Source of the DNA: Hyphomicrobiales bacterium
GTDB lineage: Bacteria; Pseudomonadota; Alphaproteobacteria; Rhizobiales; Ancalomicrobiaceae
Assembly (NCBI GenBank): GCA_021286855.1
Contig: JAJTBO010000001.1
Coordinates: 310,001-374,000, forward strand
Direction of reading: 5' to 3'
DNA: 64,000 nt
Made by a program: the position numbers and the translations under genes. Shown one piece after another: positions 1-9,505 of the stretch. Position 1 is the stretch's first letter, and the number at the start of each line of letters is the position of its first letter. Below the pieces are notes generated by a model. That model worked only from the letters and a program-made list of their open reading frames with translations, did no database searches and was not told the origin of the DNA.

Positions 1-559
1 CCGACTGCAGGATCGGCCGGTTGCAGAAGCTCAGCACCAGATTGACGATCGAGCCGCCGCCGATTCCCATCAGCGCCGACAGGAGGCCGGTGACGACGCC
101 GATCACCGAGCGCCAGGGCTCGCCGGGCACGTCGTCGGCGAGTTTCCACGAAGCCTTGCCGAAGCCGAGCTTGATCGCCGTCGCCCAGGCGACCAGCACG
201 AAGACCCCCTTGAACACCGCCGGCGGCGCGAACGAGGCGAGCCAGGAGCCGAGGAGCACGCCGGCGATCACCGGGATCGCCCAGGCCTTCAGCAACGCCT
301 CGTCGACCGCGCCGCGTCGACGATGCGCCGAGAACGAGCGGATCGAGGTCGGGATGATCACGGCGAGCGAGGTGCCGACCGCCAGCTGCATCTTCAGCGC
401 GTCGGGCACCCCGATCACGCCGAAGAGCTGATAGAGCACCGGCACCATCACCGCGCCGCCGCCGACCCCGAAGAGGCCGGCGAGCAGGCCGGACACCACG
501 CCCGCGCCGAGCAACACGCCGGCGAGCATCGCCCAATCCGCCACGCTCAATCCGCCCAT
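1..559 (-). CDS. Sulfite exporter TauE/SafE family protein (3' end outside the window)
   Basis: Translating leftward from the ATG at 559 gives a polytopic membrane protein with the family's N-terminal signature: a glycine-rich segment (GLLAGLFGVGGG) in the first hydrophobic stretch, then a second glycine-rich repeat (LMGIGGGSIVNL) around residue 165. TauE/SafE proteins are inner-membrane permeases linked to export of sulfite, sulfoacetate or other organosulfur anions; the substrate here cannot be told. Only about 186 residues of an expected 250-280 are present because the window edge cuts the gene. It lies 28 bp downstream of the MFS transporter gene on the same strand, so the two may be co-transcribed. 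Confidence 0.85.
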   Translation of the reverse strand, partial: MGGLSVADWAMLAGVLLGAGVVSGLLAGLFGVGGGAVMVPVLYQLFGVIGVPDALKMQLAVGTSLAVIIPTSIRSFSAHRRRGAVDEALLKAWAIPVIAGVLLGSWLASFAPPAVFKGVFVLVAWATAIKLGFGKASWKLADDVPGEPWRSVIGVVTGLLSALMGIGGGSIVNLVLSFCNRPILQS

Positions 560-587
560 CCCGTCCTCCGTCTTTCCTTCGTTCGTC

Positions 588-1829
588 TCAATCGGTCAGC
601 CGGTCGCGCCGCCACAGGTCGGGGAACAGCCGCGCCCAGGCGATCGCCACGACGAGCGTGCCGAGCCCGCCGACCACCACCGATCCGACAGGCCCGATCA
701 GCGCCGCCAGCGCGCCCGATTCGAATTCGCCCAGTTCGTTCGACGCGCCGATGAACACCGAGTTCACCGCCGAGACGCGGCCGCGCATCGCGTCCGGCGT
801 GTCGTGTTGCACCAAGGTCAGCCGCACGAACACGCTGACCATGTCGGACGCGCCGAGCAGGGTCAGAAAGCCGAGCGACAGTGGCAGCGAGGTCGACAGG
901 CCGAAGCCGATCGTGGCGAGGCCGAACAGGCCGACCGCCGTGAACATCACCCGTCCGGAGTTGCGCGTCAGCGGCCGATGCGCCAGGACGAAGGCGGTGG
1001 TCGCCGCGCCGATCGCCGGCGCCGAGCGCAAGAGGCCGAGCCCCCAAGGGCCGGTGACGAGGATGTCGCGGGCGTAGATCGGCAGCAGCGCCGTCGCGCC
1101 GCCGAGCAGCACCGCGAAGAGATCGAGCGAGATCGCCCCGAGGATCGCCGGGCGCGACCGGATGAAGCGGATGCCGGCGAACACCGTGTCGAGCGACGGC
1201 TTTTCGCGCCCGCCGACCGCCGGCCGCGGCGTGATCGCCGCCGTCGAGACGGCCGCGATCGCGAAGGCGGCGGCCGCGAAGCCGAACACCACGGTGGGCC
1301 CGAGCGCATAGAGCAGTCCGCCGAGCGCCGGTCCGGCGATGGTCGAGGTCTGCCAGGCCGACGACGACCAAGCGACGGCGTTGGGGAAGGTCTCTTTCGG
1401 CACCAGGCTCGGCAGCAGCGCCTGACCGGCGGGCATGCCGAAGGCGCGCGCCGTGCCGAGCAGCGCGGCGAGCGCATAGATCGGCGTCGGCGTCTCGACC
1501 GAAAGGACGACGCAGCCGAGCGCGCCGGCCGCCGCGATCGCCATCGTCGCCTGCGCCGCCGCCGAGATCCGGCGTCGGTCGAAGCGGTCGGCGACCTCGC
1601 CGCTGATCAGCACGAACAGGAGATTGGGCAGGAACACCGAAAGGCCGACGAGACCGAGCGCCCAGGCCGAGCGGGTGATGTCGTAGACGAACCAGCCGAC
1701 GCCGACGTCATAGGCCTGGATGGCGAGCCCCGACAGGAACCGCGCCGTCACGTAGAGCCGGAAGTCGGGATGGCGAAACGCCGCCGATCCCTGGCGCGGG
1801 TCGTTCTCGTCCGCCGTCGTTTCGACCAT
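588..1829 (-). CDS. MFS transporter (EntS/MFS_3-like)
   Basis: A 413-residue protein with about twelve hydrophobic segments. The loop between helices 2 and 3 carries the MFS signature (GEVADRFDRRR), and the sequence resembles the enterobactin-exporter-type MFS_3 group. I chose the ATG at 1829 because a GGGAG-type ribosome site precedes it; an in-frame ATG nine codons upstream lacks one. Proteins of this group are proton-driven exporters of small molecules, often siderophores or drugs, but no siderophore genes are seen here, so the substrate is unknown. The flippase gene upstream on the same strand is 141 bp away. Confidence 0.85.
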   Translation of the reverse strand: MVETTADENDPRQGSAAFRHPDFRLYVTARFLSGLAIQAYDVGVGWFVYDITRSAWALGLVGLSVFLPNLLFVLISGEVADRFDRRRISAAAQATMAIAAAGALGCVVLSVETPTPIYALAALLGTARAFGMPAGQALLPSLVPKETFPNAVAWSSSAWQTSTIAGPALGGLLYALGPTVVFGFAAAAFAIAAVSTAAITPRPAVGGREKPSLDTVFAGIRFIRSRPAILGAISLDLFAVLLGGATALLPIYARDILVTGPWGLGLLRSAPAIGAATTAFVLAHRPLTRNSGRVMFTAVGLFGLATIGFGLSTSLPLSLGFLTLLGASDMVSVFVRLTLVQHDTPDAMRGRVSAVNSVFIGASNELGEFESGALAALIGPVGSVVVGGLGTLVVAIAWARLFPDLWRRDRLTD

Positions 1830-1970
1830 CGCTCGCCGCTCCCGCGCAGGCCCCATCGGCGCGCGACCGGCTCCTCTAACATGTCGGGGCCGGTCTTGTC
1901 GCCGTCGACGCCGCCTCGAAGCGGCCGAATGCGGCGGCTTCGGCGCGTCGTACGGCGGGCGAACGCCGGC

Positions 1971-3413
1971 TCAGGAGGCGGAGCGGCGGAACCGCGCCGG
2001 CAACAGCTCCTCGACCGGGGAGGGGCGCAGCACCAGCGCCGCGCCCGCGTAGACGCCGACGCCGACGATGATCGCCGCCGCCAGATGGAGCGCGTTCGGC
2101 AGCGCCGCGAGCGGCCCGCCGAGCGCCAGCAGGACGCCCGCCATGATCGCGGTGGCCGCCGTCGTGCGGCCGACGTCGCCCCACGGCACGGGGAAGGGCA
2201 TCAACCGTTGCACCATCACGTAGTTGGTGGCGAACAGCACCGCGTTCTGGATCAGATAGGCGACGGCGCAGCCCCAGACGCCCCACTTCGGCACCATCGC
2301 CGCCATCGCCGCCAGCCCGACCAGCGCCGCCGGCAGGGTCGCCAGCCCGTTCAGGCCGTTGCGCTTGCGCATGTGGTAGACCTGCTCGAGCACGAAGGTC
2401 TTGAAGCCGGCGAACAGCGCCGCCGCCAGCGCCGGCGGCAGGATCGCCACCGCCGCGTCCGCATAGTCGGGCGCGAGCAGCAGGCGCGACATCGGCTCGG
2501 CGACGAGGAGGATTCCGGCCGCCGCCGGCAGCGTCATGAAGGCGACGCCGGAGATCAGTTCGCTCATCCGCCGGCGGGCCTGGGCGACGCCGCCGCGCTC
2601 GTAGTCTTCCATCATCAGCGGGAACACCCGCACCCCGGCGAGCGAGAACAGGAAGTCCATCGGCTGGCGCGCCAGGAGCACGCCGGCCGCATAGAGCGCC
2701 ACCGCCTCCGGGCCGACCATCTGGTTGAGAAAGACCCGGTCGGAGGAGGACGCCGTCACCGCGACGATCGACGCCGCGATGATCGGCAGGCCGTAGCCGA
2801 GGAACTTCGGCATCGGCTCGAGCGCCCCGGCGGCGAGATCGAGCGGCCGCGTCGAGCGCAGCACGCCCCAGGCGCCGACGGCCGCCGTGACCAGGGCGTA
2901 GACCAGCGTCTGGGCGAAGTAGGAGCCGGAGGCGAAGGCGGCGCCGACGCCGAGCACGAGCACGCCGAGCGCCTTGACCGCCTCCATCGCGACGATGCCG
3001 TTGCGGTCGGCCTGCACCGACATCACGGTGGAAGGAAAGCGCAGGATCCCCGTCGAGATCAGATAGATCATGATCGCGGCGACGAATTGGATCCGCCCCT
3101 CGGACTGCGTCGCGACGCCGGCGGCGATCGCGATCGCGAAGGACGGGATCAGCGTGATGCAATAGATCCAGAGGCTGCGCACGGTCTCGCGGCCGAAGTC
3201 GCCGCCGCGCGCCGAGGCGAAACGGGCGAGCGCGATCCGCACCCAGTTGTTGACGATCCCGTCGATCATCTCGGCGATCGTCATGACGAGGACGAACAGG
3301 CCGTATTCCTGCTTGGAGATCAGGCGCGTCAGGATCAGCACGAGGATCAGCGAGACGATCCGCGGCAGGACGACGGCGGGCGCGTAGCCGAGGAGCGAAC
3401 GGACGATCGACAT
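1971..3413 (-). CDS. Polysaccharide flippase (Wzx/MATE-like oligosaccharide translocase)
   Basis: A 480-residue integral membrane protein with 12-14 hydrophobic segments and the N-terminal layout of Polysacc_synt/MVF-type flippases (a hydrophobic start, then LTRLISKQEYGLFVL). Such proteins move lipid-linked oligosaccharide units across the inner membrane before polymerisation. The ATG at 3413 has GGAGAAG just upstream; the reading frame stays open further upstream, but that part is antisense to the next gene and is not credible coding sequence. Its place in a run of polysaccharide genes, together with a VpsF/ligase-like polymerase and a Wzz/GumC protein, suggests a Wzx/Wzy-dependent exopolysaccharide pathway. 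Confidence 0.85.
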   Translation of the reverse strand: MSIVRSLLGYAPAVVLPRIVSLILVLILTRLISKQEYGLFVLVMTIAEMIDGIVNNWVRIALARFASARGGDFGRETVRSLWIYCITLIPSFAIAIAAGVATQSEGRIQFVAAIMIYLISTGILRFPSTVMSVQADRNGIVAMEAVKALGVLVLGVGAAFASGSYFAQTLVYALVTAAVGAWGVLRSTRPLDLAAGALEPMPKFLGYGLPIIAASIVAVTASSSDRVFLNQMVGPEAVALYAAGVLLARQPMDFLFSLAGVRVFPLMMEDYERGGVAQARRRMSELISGVAFMTLPAAAGILLVAEPMSRLLLAPDYADAAVAILPPALAAALFAGFKTFVLEQVYHMRKRNGLNGLATLPAALVGLAAMAAMVPKWGVWGCAVAYLIQNAVLFATNYVMVQRLMPFPVPWGDVGRTTAATAIMAGVLLALGGPLAALPNALHLAAAIIVGVGVYAGAALVLRPSPVEELLPARFRRSAS

Positions 3414-3541
3414 GTCTTCTCCAGATCGCGCCGGCGCGCCCCAGGGGAGCTTCGGTCGTCGCAGACGGGCGCGCGCCGCCGATGGGAGGCGGCCAGGTCC
3501 CGAGCGATCCTGACATCGGGACGTTTCGATTTGGTTTTTAC

Positions 3542-4834
3542 CTATCGACCGGTCGCGACGAGACCGAGCGCGTCGCCGATCGCCGGCTCGACCGCGAGCG
3601 TCTTCGTGTCGGCGAGAATGCCGAAGGAGGACTTCGTCTTGGTCAGATCGGCGGTGTAGATCGCCCAGGCGAAGCCGGCGGCTTCCGCCGCCTCGCGCGT
3701 CGCGCGCACCACGGCGAGACGCGCCGCCGGATCCGCGCCGTCCTGGAACGCCCCGAATTCGCCGACCATGATGCGGTCCGGCCGAACCCCGTTGCGTTTC
3801 GCCCAGTCGGCGACCGAGGCGGCTTCCGCCGCGATCTTCGCCGGGCCGGCCTGCGAGGCGACATAGGCGTCGAGCGCCGCTGCGATCTTCGCTTCGAGAT
3901 CGCGCCGCTCCGTCGGATCGGCGACCTCGCGGCCGAGCCGATCGAGCGCCGAAGCGAGGAGCCGCGCCCGCGCCGGAGCGTCGATCGCCGCGGCGGGGAA
4001 GGGCAGGTGGGTGAGGAAATGGGCGGCGTTCCGCTCCCAGGGCAGACCGGAATGGGTCACCGCCATCGGTTCGTAGGTGTGATAGGACCACAGGATCGCG
4101 TCGTCGCCGGCGAAGGGGCGCGGATCGAGCCGCAACAGGCCTTCCGAACTGCCGCCGCGCGCGCCGGTAAGGACCAGCGGCAGCTTCGGCGCCGCCCGTC
4201 GCGCCGCCGCGACGAGGCTCGCCAATTGCCCGGGCCAACGGTCGGCGATCCGCAGACGCGAAAACCAGTCCTGATCCGGCTCGTTCATCAGTTCGAGCGC
4301 GACCCGGTCGGCCGGCAGATCGCGGAACCGCGTCGCGAATTGCCGAACCAGGCCGAGATAGGGGACGAAGCCGGCCGCCGCCTTCTCCCCGCCGGTGCCG
4401 AGCGCCCAGTGCAGCCCCTGCGGCCGGTCCGGCGCCTCCGGGACGAGATGCAGGTCGATCACCACGCGGAAATCGGCGGAAAGCAGCCGATCGACCGCCT
4501 TGGCGACGCCGTCGAGCAGACGGTCGGCCTCGGCCTCGTCCCAGAAGAACGGCGAGGGATCGATGTTCAGCCGAACGAAGTCGAACCCCTGTCGGCGCAG
4601 GGCCGCGAGCCCGCGGTCGTCGACCCGCTTCGACCAGTCGGGAAAGTTCGATCGGTCGTAGCCGCCCGCGAGAAAGCCCTCGCGGCCGGTCCAGGTCTGC
4701 CAGACTTCGAAGTTGATCCCACGCCGCAGCGGCGGCGTCTCGGCGGCGGCGAAGGGGACGGCGAGGAGCGCGAGAAGAGCGGTCGCCACGCCGAGGAGAC
4801 GGCGCATCGGACGAAAGACTGCGCAGAAGGCCAT
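3542..4834 (-). CDS. Secreted glycoside hydrolase family 5 (cellulase-like)
   Basis: A 430-residue protein with an N-terminal signal peptide (basic FRPMRR, then a hydrophobic Leu/Ala core ending at AAAE, residues 10-32). The GH5 acid/base motif LMNEP is at residues 182-186, and the nucleophile motif VGEFGAF is near residue 359. GH5 enzymes cleave beta-linked glucans or mannans with retention. Within an exopolysaccharide locus it most likely trims or releases the cell's own polymer in the periplasm rather than degrading plant cellulose; this is inference from position. The start at 4834 is favoured by GGCGGAG seven bases upstream. Confidence 0.88.
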   Translation of the reverse strand: MAFCAVFRPMRRLLGVATALLALLAVPFAAAETPPLRRGINFEVWQTWTGREGFLAGGYDRSNFPDWSKRVDDRGLAALRRQGFDFVRLNIDPSPFFWDEAEADRLLDGVAKAVDRLLSADFRVVIDLHLVPEAPDRPQGLHWALGTGGEKAAAGFVPYLGLVRQFATRFRDLPADRVALELMNEPDQDWFSRLRIADRWPGQLASLVAAARRAAPKLPLVLTGARGGSSEGLLRLDPRPFAGDDAILWSYHTYEPMAVTHSGLPWERNAAHFLTHLPFPAAAIDAPARARLLASALDRLGREVADPTERRDLEAKIAAALDAYVASQAGPAKIAAEAASVADWAKRNGVRPDRIMVGEFGAFQDGADPAARLAVVRATREAAEAAGFAWAIYTADLTKTKSSFGILADTKTLAVEPAIGDALGLVATGR

Positions 4835-5013
4835 CGTGATGCTCCGCCGGGCGATCGGACGATCATGTCGGCCGGGACCGTCCGGGTCCAGATTTTCTTC
4901 GAATTTTCGAAGAAACCCCCGACTTTCTCGGGTGAGCGGAACCCTTCCTTCAGATCGCCGGGATACCGTTTCGCGCCTGTCGACCGTTCCGTTCGCGGTG
5001 GAGGAGAAGCTCC

Positions 5014-6735
5014 GTGCCCGATCGTCGTCCCGTCGCCTTCGCCGACGTCTTCGGCTGGTTTCGCCCCGGCCGCCGCCGCCTCGCCGTCGTCCTCTGCCCG
5101 GCCTTCGGTCTGGAGGGCCTGACCGCGCGGCGAGGGTTCGGCGAGCTCGCCGACGCTCTCGCCCGCGCCGGTCTACCGACCCTGAGCTTCGACTGGCCGG
5201 GAACCGGCGACGCGCTCGGCGACGATCGCGACCCCGATCGGCTCGACCGCTGGCGCGCCGGCCTGGGCGCGGCGATCGAGGAGGCGAAACGCCTCGCCGG
5301 GGCCGACCGCGTCGCCCTCGTCGGCCTGCGGCTCGGCGCGACCCTCGCCGTCGCCGCCTCGCGCGACGACGTCGTCGAAATGATCCTGCTCGCGCCGGTC
5401 GTCTCCGGCCGGACCTACGTGCGCGAACAGAAGAGCCTCGCCCGCCTCCTGCGCGTGCGCGGCGACGACGATCCGCCCGACGCCGACGAAATCGGCGGCT
5501 GGTCGGTCGGCGGCTTCTTCACGTCGGACGCGACCGGCGCGGCCCTCGCCGAGATCGACCTGCGCCGCGCGCCGCCGCCGGCCGGCCCGATCGCGATCTT
5601 CCATCGCGATGCGGACGCCGCGGCGTCCGCTCTGGCGAACGACTGGCGCGCCGCCGGAGCGACCGTCGACGAAGCCGTCTTCGCCGACGTCGACGCCTTC
5701 CTCTCCGATCCGACCGTCACCCGGACGCCGGCGGCGACCTGGGATGCGGTCGTCGATCGTCTGGCGGCCCGCGCCGCGAGCTTCGAGAAATCCGCCGCGA
5801 GCTTCGACGACGCCGCCGCGGCGTCGGAACCGCCCGAGCCGGCTCCGGCGCGTCTCGACGCCGGCGTCTTCGTCGAGGAGGCTCATCTCTTCGGCCCCGA
5901 CGATCGCCTCTTCGGCGTCGTCGCCCGTCCGGCGACGCCGCGGCCCGACGCGCCCTTCGTCATCCTTCTGCCCGGCGGCCGCAATCCGCACGTCGGCTGG
6001 GGCCGCGGCGGCGTAGAACTGGCCCGCGCGCTCGCCGCCGAGGGCCACCGCGTGTTGCGCATGGATCAGGCCGGCGTCGGCGATTCCCGCTCCGATCCGG
6101 ACGGTCCCGCCGAAGTGCTCTACGCGGATGCGCCGATCGCCGACGTCTCAGCCGCCATGGACCGCTTCGCCGAGCGGCCCGACGAGCGCTTCGTCCTGAT
6201 CGGCCCCTGTTCGGGCGCGCATCTGGCGTGGCGCGCCGGCCTCGCCGACCGTCGCGTCGTCGCCGTCGCGACGGTCAATCTGCAACGCTTCGAGTGGCGC
6301 GCCGGCGACGGTCTCGAAGCGGCGATGCGCGGCGAATTCCGCTCGTCGAGCGCCTACGCCGGTCTGATCCGCCGCGCCGACACCTGGAAGCGCCTCTTCG
6401 GCGGCGAGATCCGGGTGGGGTCGATCGCGATCGAACTCCTCCGCCGCATCGCCGCGCGCGTCGTCGCCAAACTGCGTCGCCGCTTCGTCGTCGATCCGGC
6501 TCTGCGCGATCTGCGCGGCCTCGCCGCTCGCGGCGTCCGCGTGCTCTTCGTCTTCGGAACCGACGACGGCGGCCGCGACGAATTCGCCGAACATCTCGGC
6601 CCCGAGGATCGGCTCGGCCGGCTCGCGTCGACGGCGCGGCTCGTCCTGATCGAGCGCACCGATCACAATCTGAGCCCGCGCGACGCGCGCCGCCGGCTCG
6701 AGGAGATCGTCATCGGTTTCCTGAACGAGCGCTGA
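5014..6735 (+). CDS. Fused tandem alpha/beta-hydrolase protein in the EPS locus
   Basis: This 573-residue soluble protein contains two alpha/beta-hydrolase units, roughly residues 1-230 and 290-573, joined by an Ala/Glu-rich linker. In the first unit the nucleophile elbow reads GLRLG (104-108), with no Ser at the catalytic place. In the second it reads GPCSG (397-401), which puts Cys399 where Ser is usual. The first unit resembles the 'exosortase-A-system-associated hydrolase' group, which also carries GLRLGA; this is from memory of the family. Substrate unknown; a role in acyl or ester editing of a polysaccharide precursor is only a guess. The GTG start is supported by GGAGGAG seven bases upstream. 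It is the only rightward gene in this part and overlaps the next gene tail-to-tail by 26 bp. Confidence 0.75.
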   Translation: MPDRRPVAFADVFGWFRPGRRRLAVVLCPAFGLEGLTARRGFGELADALARAGLPTLSFDWPGTGDALGDDRDPDRLDRWRAGLGAAIEEAKRLAGADRVALVGLRLGATLAVAASRDDVVEMILLAPVVSGRTYVREQKSLARLLRVRGDDDPPDADEIGGWSVGGFFTSDATGAALAEIDLRRAPPPAGPIAIFHRDADAAASALANDWRAAGATVDEAVFADVDAFLSDPTVTRTPAATWDAVVDRLAARAASFEKSAASFDDAAAASEPPEPAPARLDAGVFVEEAHLFGPDDRLFGVVARPATPRPDAPFVILLPGGRNPHVGWGRGGVELARALAAEGHRVLRMDQAGVGDSRSDPDGPAEVLYADAPIADVSAAMDRFAERPDERFVLIGPCSGAHLAWRAGLADRRVVAVATVNLQRFEWRAGDGLEAAMRGEFRSSSAYAGLIRRADTWKRLFGGEIRVGSIAIELLRRIAARVVAKLRRRFVVDPALRDLRGLAARGVRVLFVFGTDDGGRDEFAEHLGPEDRLGRLASTARLVLIERTDHNLSPRDARRRLEEIVIGFLNER

Positions 6736-8023
6736 GGCCGCCGTCGTCGGCCGTTCGCGGCGTCAGGGTCAGCGTGAGCAGGACCAGGAAGCCGATGACC
6801 GTCGTCTTGGCGGCGATGCCGAGCGAGGTCGACATCACCAGGACGAAATAGGCGATCGGCCACAGCGCTCGCCGCGACGTCGCCCGCACCAGCTCGCCCA
6901 GAAAGGCGGCGAGCGCGCCGAAGAAGACCAGCGTCGGCAACAGGCCGTAGTTGGCGACGAAGCCGACCTCGGAACTCTCCACGCCGATGCGGATCGCGTG
7001 TTCGCGTTGCGCCTGCCAGATGAGGTCGGCGTCCGGCCACAACAGGAACTGCTCGTCGGTCAGCGTGCCGAAGATCTTCAGCATCGACAGGCGCGTCTGC
7101 GCCGAGCCGTGGTCGTCGCTGAAACGGGAGAGGAACCGGTCGGCGCCGCCGCCCTCCAGGAAGACGACGACGAAGATCAGACCGACGGTCGCCATCGCCA
7201 CGCCGATCAACGCGTGCGACAGACGGAAACGCCGTCCCGCGAGCGTTCGGATCGCGCCGAGCCCGACCGCCAGCGCCAGCATCGCCAGCGCCGTCACCAT
7301 CGCGACGCGGCCGCCGAAGGCGAGCATGGAGAGCGAGGAGAGCCCGATCAGCGCCAGACGGGCGGTCGGTCCGAGCCGCGGCGTCGCGCCGAAGGCGAGC
7401 GCCACGATGTAGTCGCCGGTGACGAAGGCGTTGACCAGCGGATGGCCGAACAACGCCGAGGCGCGCCATTCGTAGGTCATCAGGCGGCCGTCGGTCTCGT
7501 ACATCGGCGTCAGCCGCCATCCGCTGGCGAATTCGACGAGGCCGAGCGCCGCGTTGGTCGCCAGAATCAGATGCAGCAGCGTCTCCAGTCGCCGCCGGTC
7601 GGCGTCGTCGAGGCGGATCAGCACGACGAACAGCGCGAGCGGCAGGACGAAGGTGTCGACGACCGGCGCGAGCGGCAGTTTCACCACCACCGCCGTCTGG
7701 AACAGCAAGAGCACGGTGCCGAGCGCGAAGACGACGAGGCCCGGGCGCTTCACCGCCATCGGCCCGATCAGCCGGCCGAGGCCGCCGTCCGCCCAACCCC
7801 GGACGAGCACGGCGGCGAGCGCCAGATAGGTCGCCGGATGGATCTTCGCCGGCATCGGCCCGCCGGCCGAGCCATAGGGCACGCCGAAACGGGTGAGCAC
7901 CGCGCCGGAGACGAGCAACACCGTCAAGGCGGCCAGGAAGGTGACCGCCGTCGCCCATTGCCGACGGCCGTCGTGCGGCGTCGACCGCGCGCCGCGCGCC
8001 TCTCCCGTCGCCGCGTTTTCCAA
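6710..8023 (-). CDS. O-antigen ligase/VpsF-like polysaccharide polymerase
   Basis: A 437-residue membrane protein with about ten hydrophobic segments and a larger loop after the middle, as in Wzy, WaaL and VpsF-type proteins. The central region (LVEFASGWRLTPMYE, then a hydrophobic run around GHPLVNAFVTGDYIV) resembles VpsF-family proteins of exopolysaccharide loci. The likely role is polymerisation or ligation of lipid-linked repeat units on the periplasmic side. The start is a TTG at 8023 with GAGAGG just upstream, 15 bp after the acyltransferase stop, so the two are probably one operon. Confidence 0.78.
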   Translation of the reverse strand: MENAATGEARGARSTPHDGRRQWATAVTFLAALTVLLVSGAVLTRFGVPYGSAGGPMPAKIHPATYLALAAVLVRGWADGGLGRLIGPMAVKRPGLVVFALGTVLLLFQTAVVVKLPLAPVVDTFVLPLALFVVLIRLDDADRRRLETLLHLILATNAALGLVEFASGWRLTPMYETDGRLMTYEWRASALFGHPLVNAFVTGDYIVALAFGATPRLGPTARLALIGLSSLSMLAFGGRVAMVTALAMLALAVGLGAIRTLAGRRFRLSHALIGVAMATVGLIFVVVFLEGGGADRFLSRFSDDHGSAQTRLSMLKIFGTLTDEQFLLWPDADLIWQAQREHAIRIGVESSEVGFVANYGLLPTLVFFGALAAFLGELVRATSRRALWPIAYFVLVMSTSLGIAAKTTVIGFLVLLTLTLTPRTADDGGLSARSGNR

Positions 8024-8038
8024 ATCGACCTCTCGCCG

Positions 8039-9130
8039 TCAGCCCTGCCGCTTCGGCATGATGCCATGAAACGCCAGCGCGGCGATCGGAATTCGCGCGA
8101 TCCACGGATGCATCAGCCAGGGCGCGGCCACGCCGGCGACGAGCGCCGCCGCGACGACGACTTCGTTCGGCGCGCTCGGCCACGCCGTCAGGACCGCCGC
8201 GCGGGCGGGCGGCAGGAAGAAGACGTGGAAGAGGTAGATCGTCAGCGACCGGTCCGACAGCGCGGCGAGCGTCTTCGAGCGCAACGCGAACGCCGAGGCG
8301 AGCAACACGCCCGCCATCGCCAGCAGGAGATGGAACCGCTGCGCCTCGATCGTGTCCGCCCACGGATCCGGCAACGACCACAGGCCGAGGACGGCGAGGC
8401 AGATCAGCAGCCCGACGCCGGGGATCACGATCGGATCCAGGGCGCCTTCGATCCGCGTCGGCCGGCCGGCGACCCCGTCCTTCATCCATACGCCGAGGAA
8501 GAAGAACGGCGACAGCATGATCGCGCCGCGCAGCGACATCGTGTTGGGGAAGTCGACCGGGATCAGAAACGCGGCGAGGCAGGTCGCCGCCAAGGCGCCG
8601 GCCGCGAAGATCGGCAGGTGGCGACGGAAGAGGAACGAGCCCGCCGCCGCCGCGAAGGTCAGCCACAAGGTCGCCTGCAGATACCAGAGATGCTCGAACG
8701 GCGTCGTCAACGCCGCCCACGGGCTCGGCGGGTTCGACCGGCCAGTGAGGTGGAGGACGGCGACCATCAGAAGCGTCGTCGAGACGAGCGGCAGCGCCAG
8801 GCGCATCGTCTTGCGCAGGAGCCCGGCGCGGAAGCCGGCCGCATCCGCGGTCGCGATGACGAACACCCGGCCCGAGACGAAGGCGAACAACGGCAGCTGG
8901 AAGATCTCGACGATGCGGGCGACCCACCATGCCAGCGAGCCGGCGGCGGCATGCACGCCGTGCGCCGCGTCGTTGCCGATCGCATGGTAGAGCACGACCA
9001 TCAGGCAGGCGGCGCCGCGAAGGGCGTCGGCATAGAGAAGACGTCCGGACGTCGACGTCGCCACGCGTTCGCGTCGCGCCGCCTCGATCGCGCCGGCCGG
9101 TCGGATCGCCTCGACTTCCGAGATGGACAT
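8039..9130 (-). CDS. Acyltransferase family 3 membrane protein
   Basis: A 363-residue protein with about ten hydrophobic helices and the family's opening motif (YADALRGAACLMVVLYHAIG, beginning some 30 residues in), which contains the conserved Arg and the catalytic-region His. Acyltransferase_3 proteins transfer acetyl or succinyl groups to sugars at the membrane. In this locus it probably decorates the exopolysaccharide repeat unit. I took the ATG at 9130, preceded by GGGGGCTGG; a TTG at 9181 would add 17 residues without improving the match to the family. Confidence 0.82.
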   Translation of the reverse strand: MSISEVEAIRPAGAIEAARRERVATSTSGRLLYADALRGAACLMVVLYHAIGNDAAHGVHAAAGSLAWWVARIVEIFQLPLFAFVSGRVFVIATADAAGFRAGLLRKTMRLALPLVSTTLLMVAVLHLTGRSNPPSPWAALTTPFEHLWYLQATLWLTFAAAAGSFLFRRHLPIFAAGALAATCLAAFLIPVDFPNTMSLRGAIMLSPFFFLGVWMKDGVAGRPTRIEGALDPIVIPGVGLLICLAVLGLWSLPDPWADTIEAQRFHLLLAMAGVLLASAFALRSKTLAALSDRSLTIYLFHVFFLPPARAAVLTAWPSAPNEVVVAAALVAGVAAPWLMHPWIARIPIAALAFHGIMPKRQG

Positions 9131-9505
9131 CGCCAGCCCCCAAAGGCGTCCCGATCGCTTCGGCGACGTCACGAGAAACAATTGAATTCATCTTACGGCG
9201 CTGCGCATCTTTTATGAAAATGTCGCATCGTTTCATGGTTTACAGTGTCCGAATGTCGCTTTCCCGCGGTTTTCTGCGCCGGAACGGACGTCGACGATCC
9301 GCAGGCGGTCTCCCGAAACGGGTGGGCCGTCGTCGAATTGCAGGAATGGTTGATCGTAAGTGAATGTCCGAAGTGAAAATTCAGGTGTCCGATAGCAGTG
9401 CTTTAACGTCGTCCGGGTCTTTTACTTTAAAAATAAAAGCAATTATATTACCTTCCATCTCGTCGCGAGCGTTTCGATGCCCGCCGAACGAGATGAGGTG
9501 CCGCC
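9131..9505. promoter_or_regulatory. AT-rich divergent promoter region of the EPS locus, with TGTCCGA repeats
   Basis: This 375-bp gap separates the leftward acyltransferase operon from the rightward WecG-type gene. It is strikingly AT-rich from about 9410 to 9460, unlike the surrounding coding DNA. It contains three direct copies of TGTCCGA at 9246-9252, 9365-9371 and 9386-9392; the last two are 21 bp apart, two helical turns. An AT-rich inverted repeat (CTTTTA..TAAAAG) lies near 9418-9438. I read it as a two-way promoter with a possible regulator site; no credible small gene is visible. Confidence 0.5.

Noticed and set aside
804-3659. A 951-codon plus-strand frame across the MFS and flippase genes
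   Set aside because: Extreme Arg/Gln/Asp bias and no similarity; both minus-strand genes are clear.
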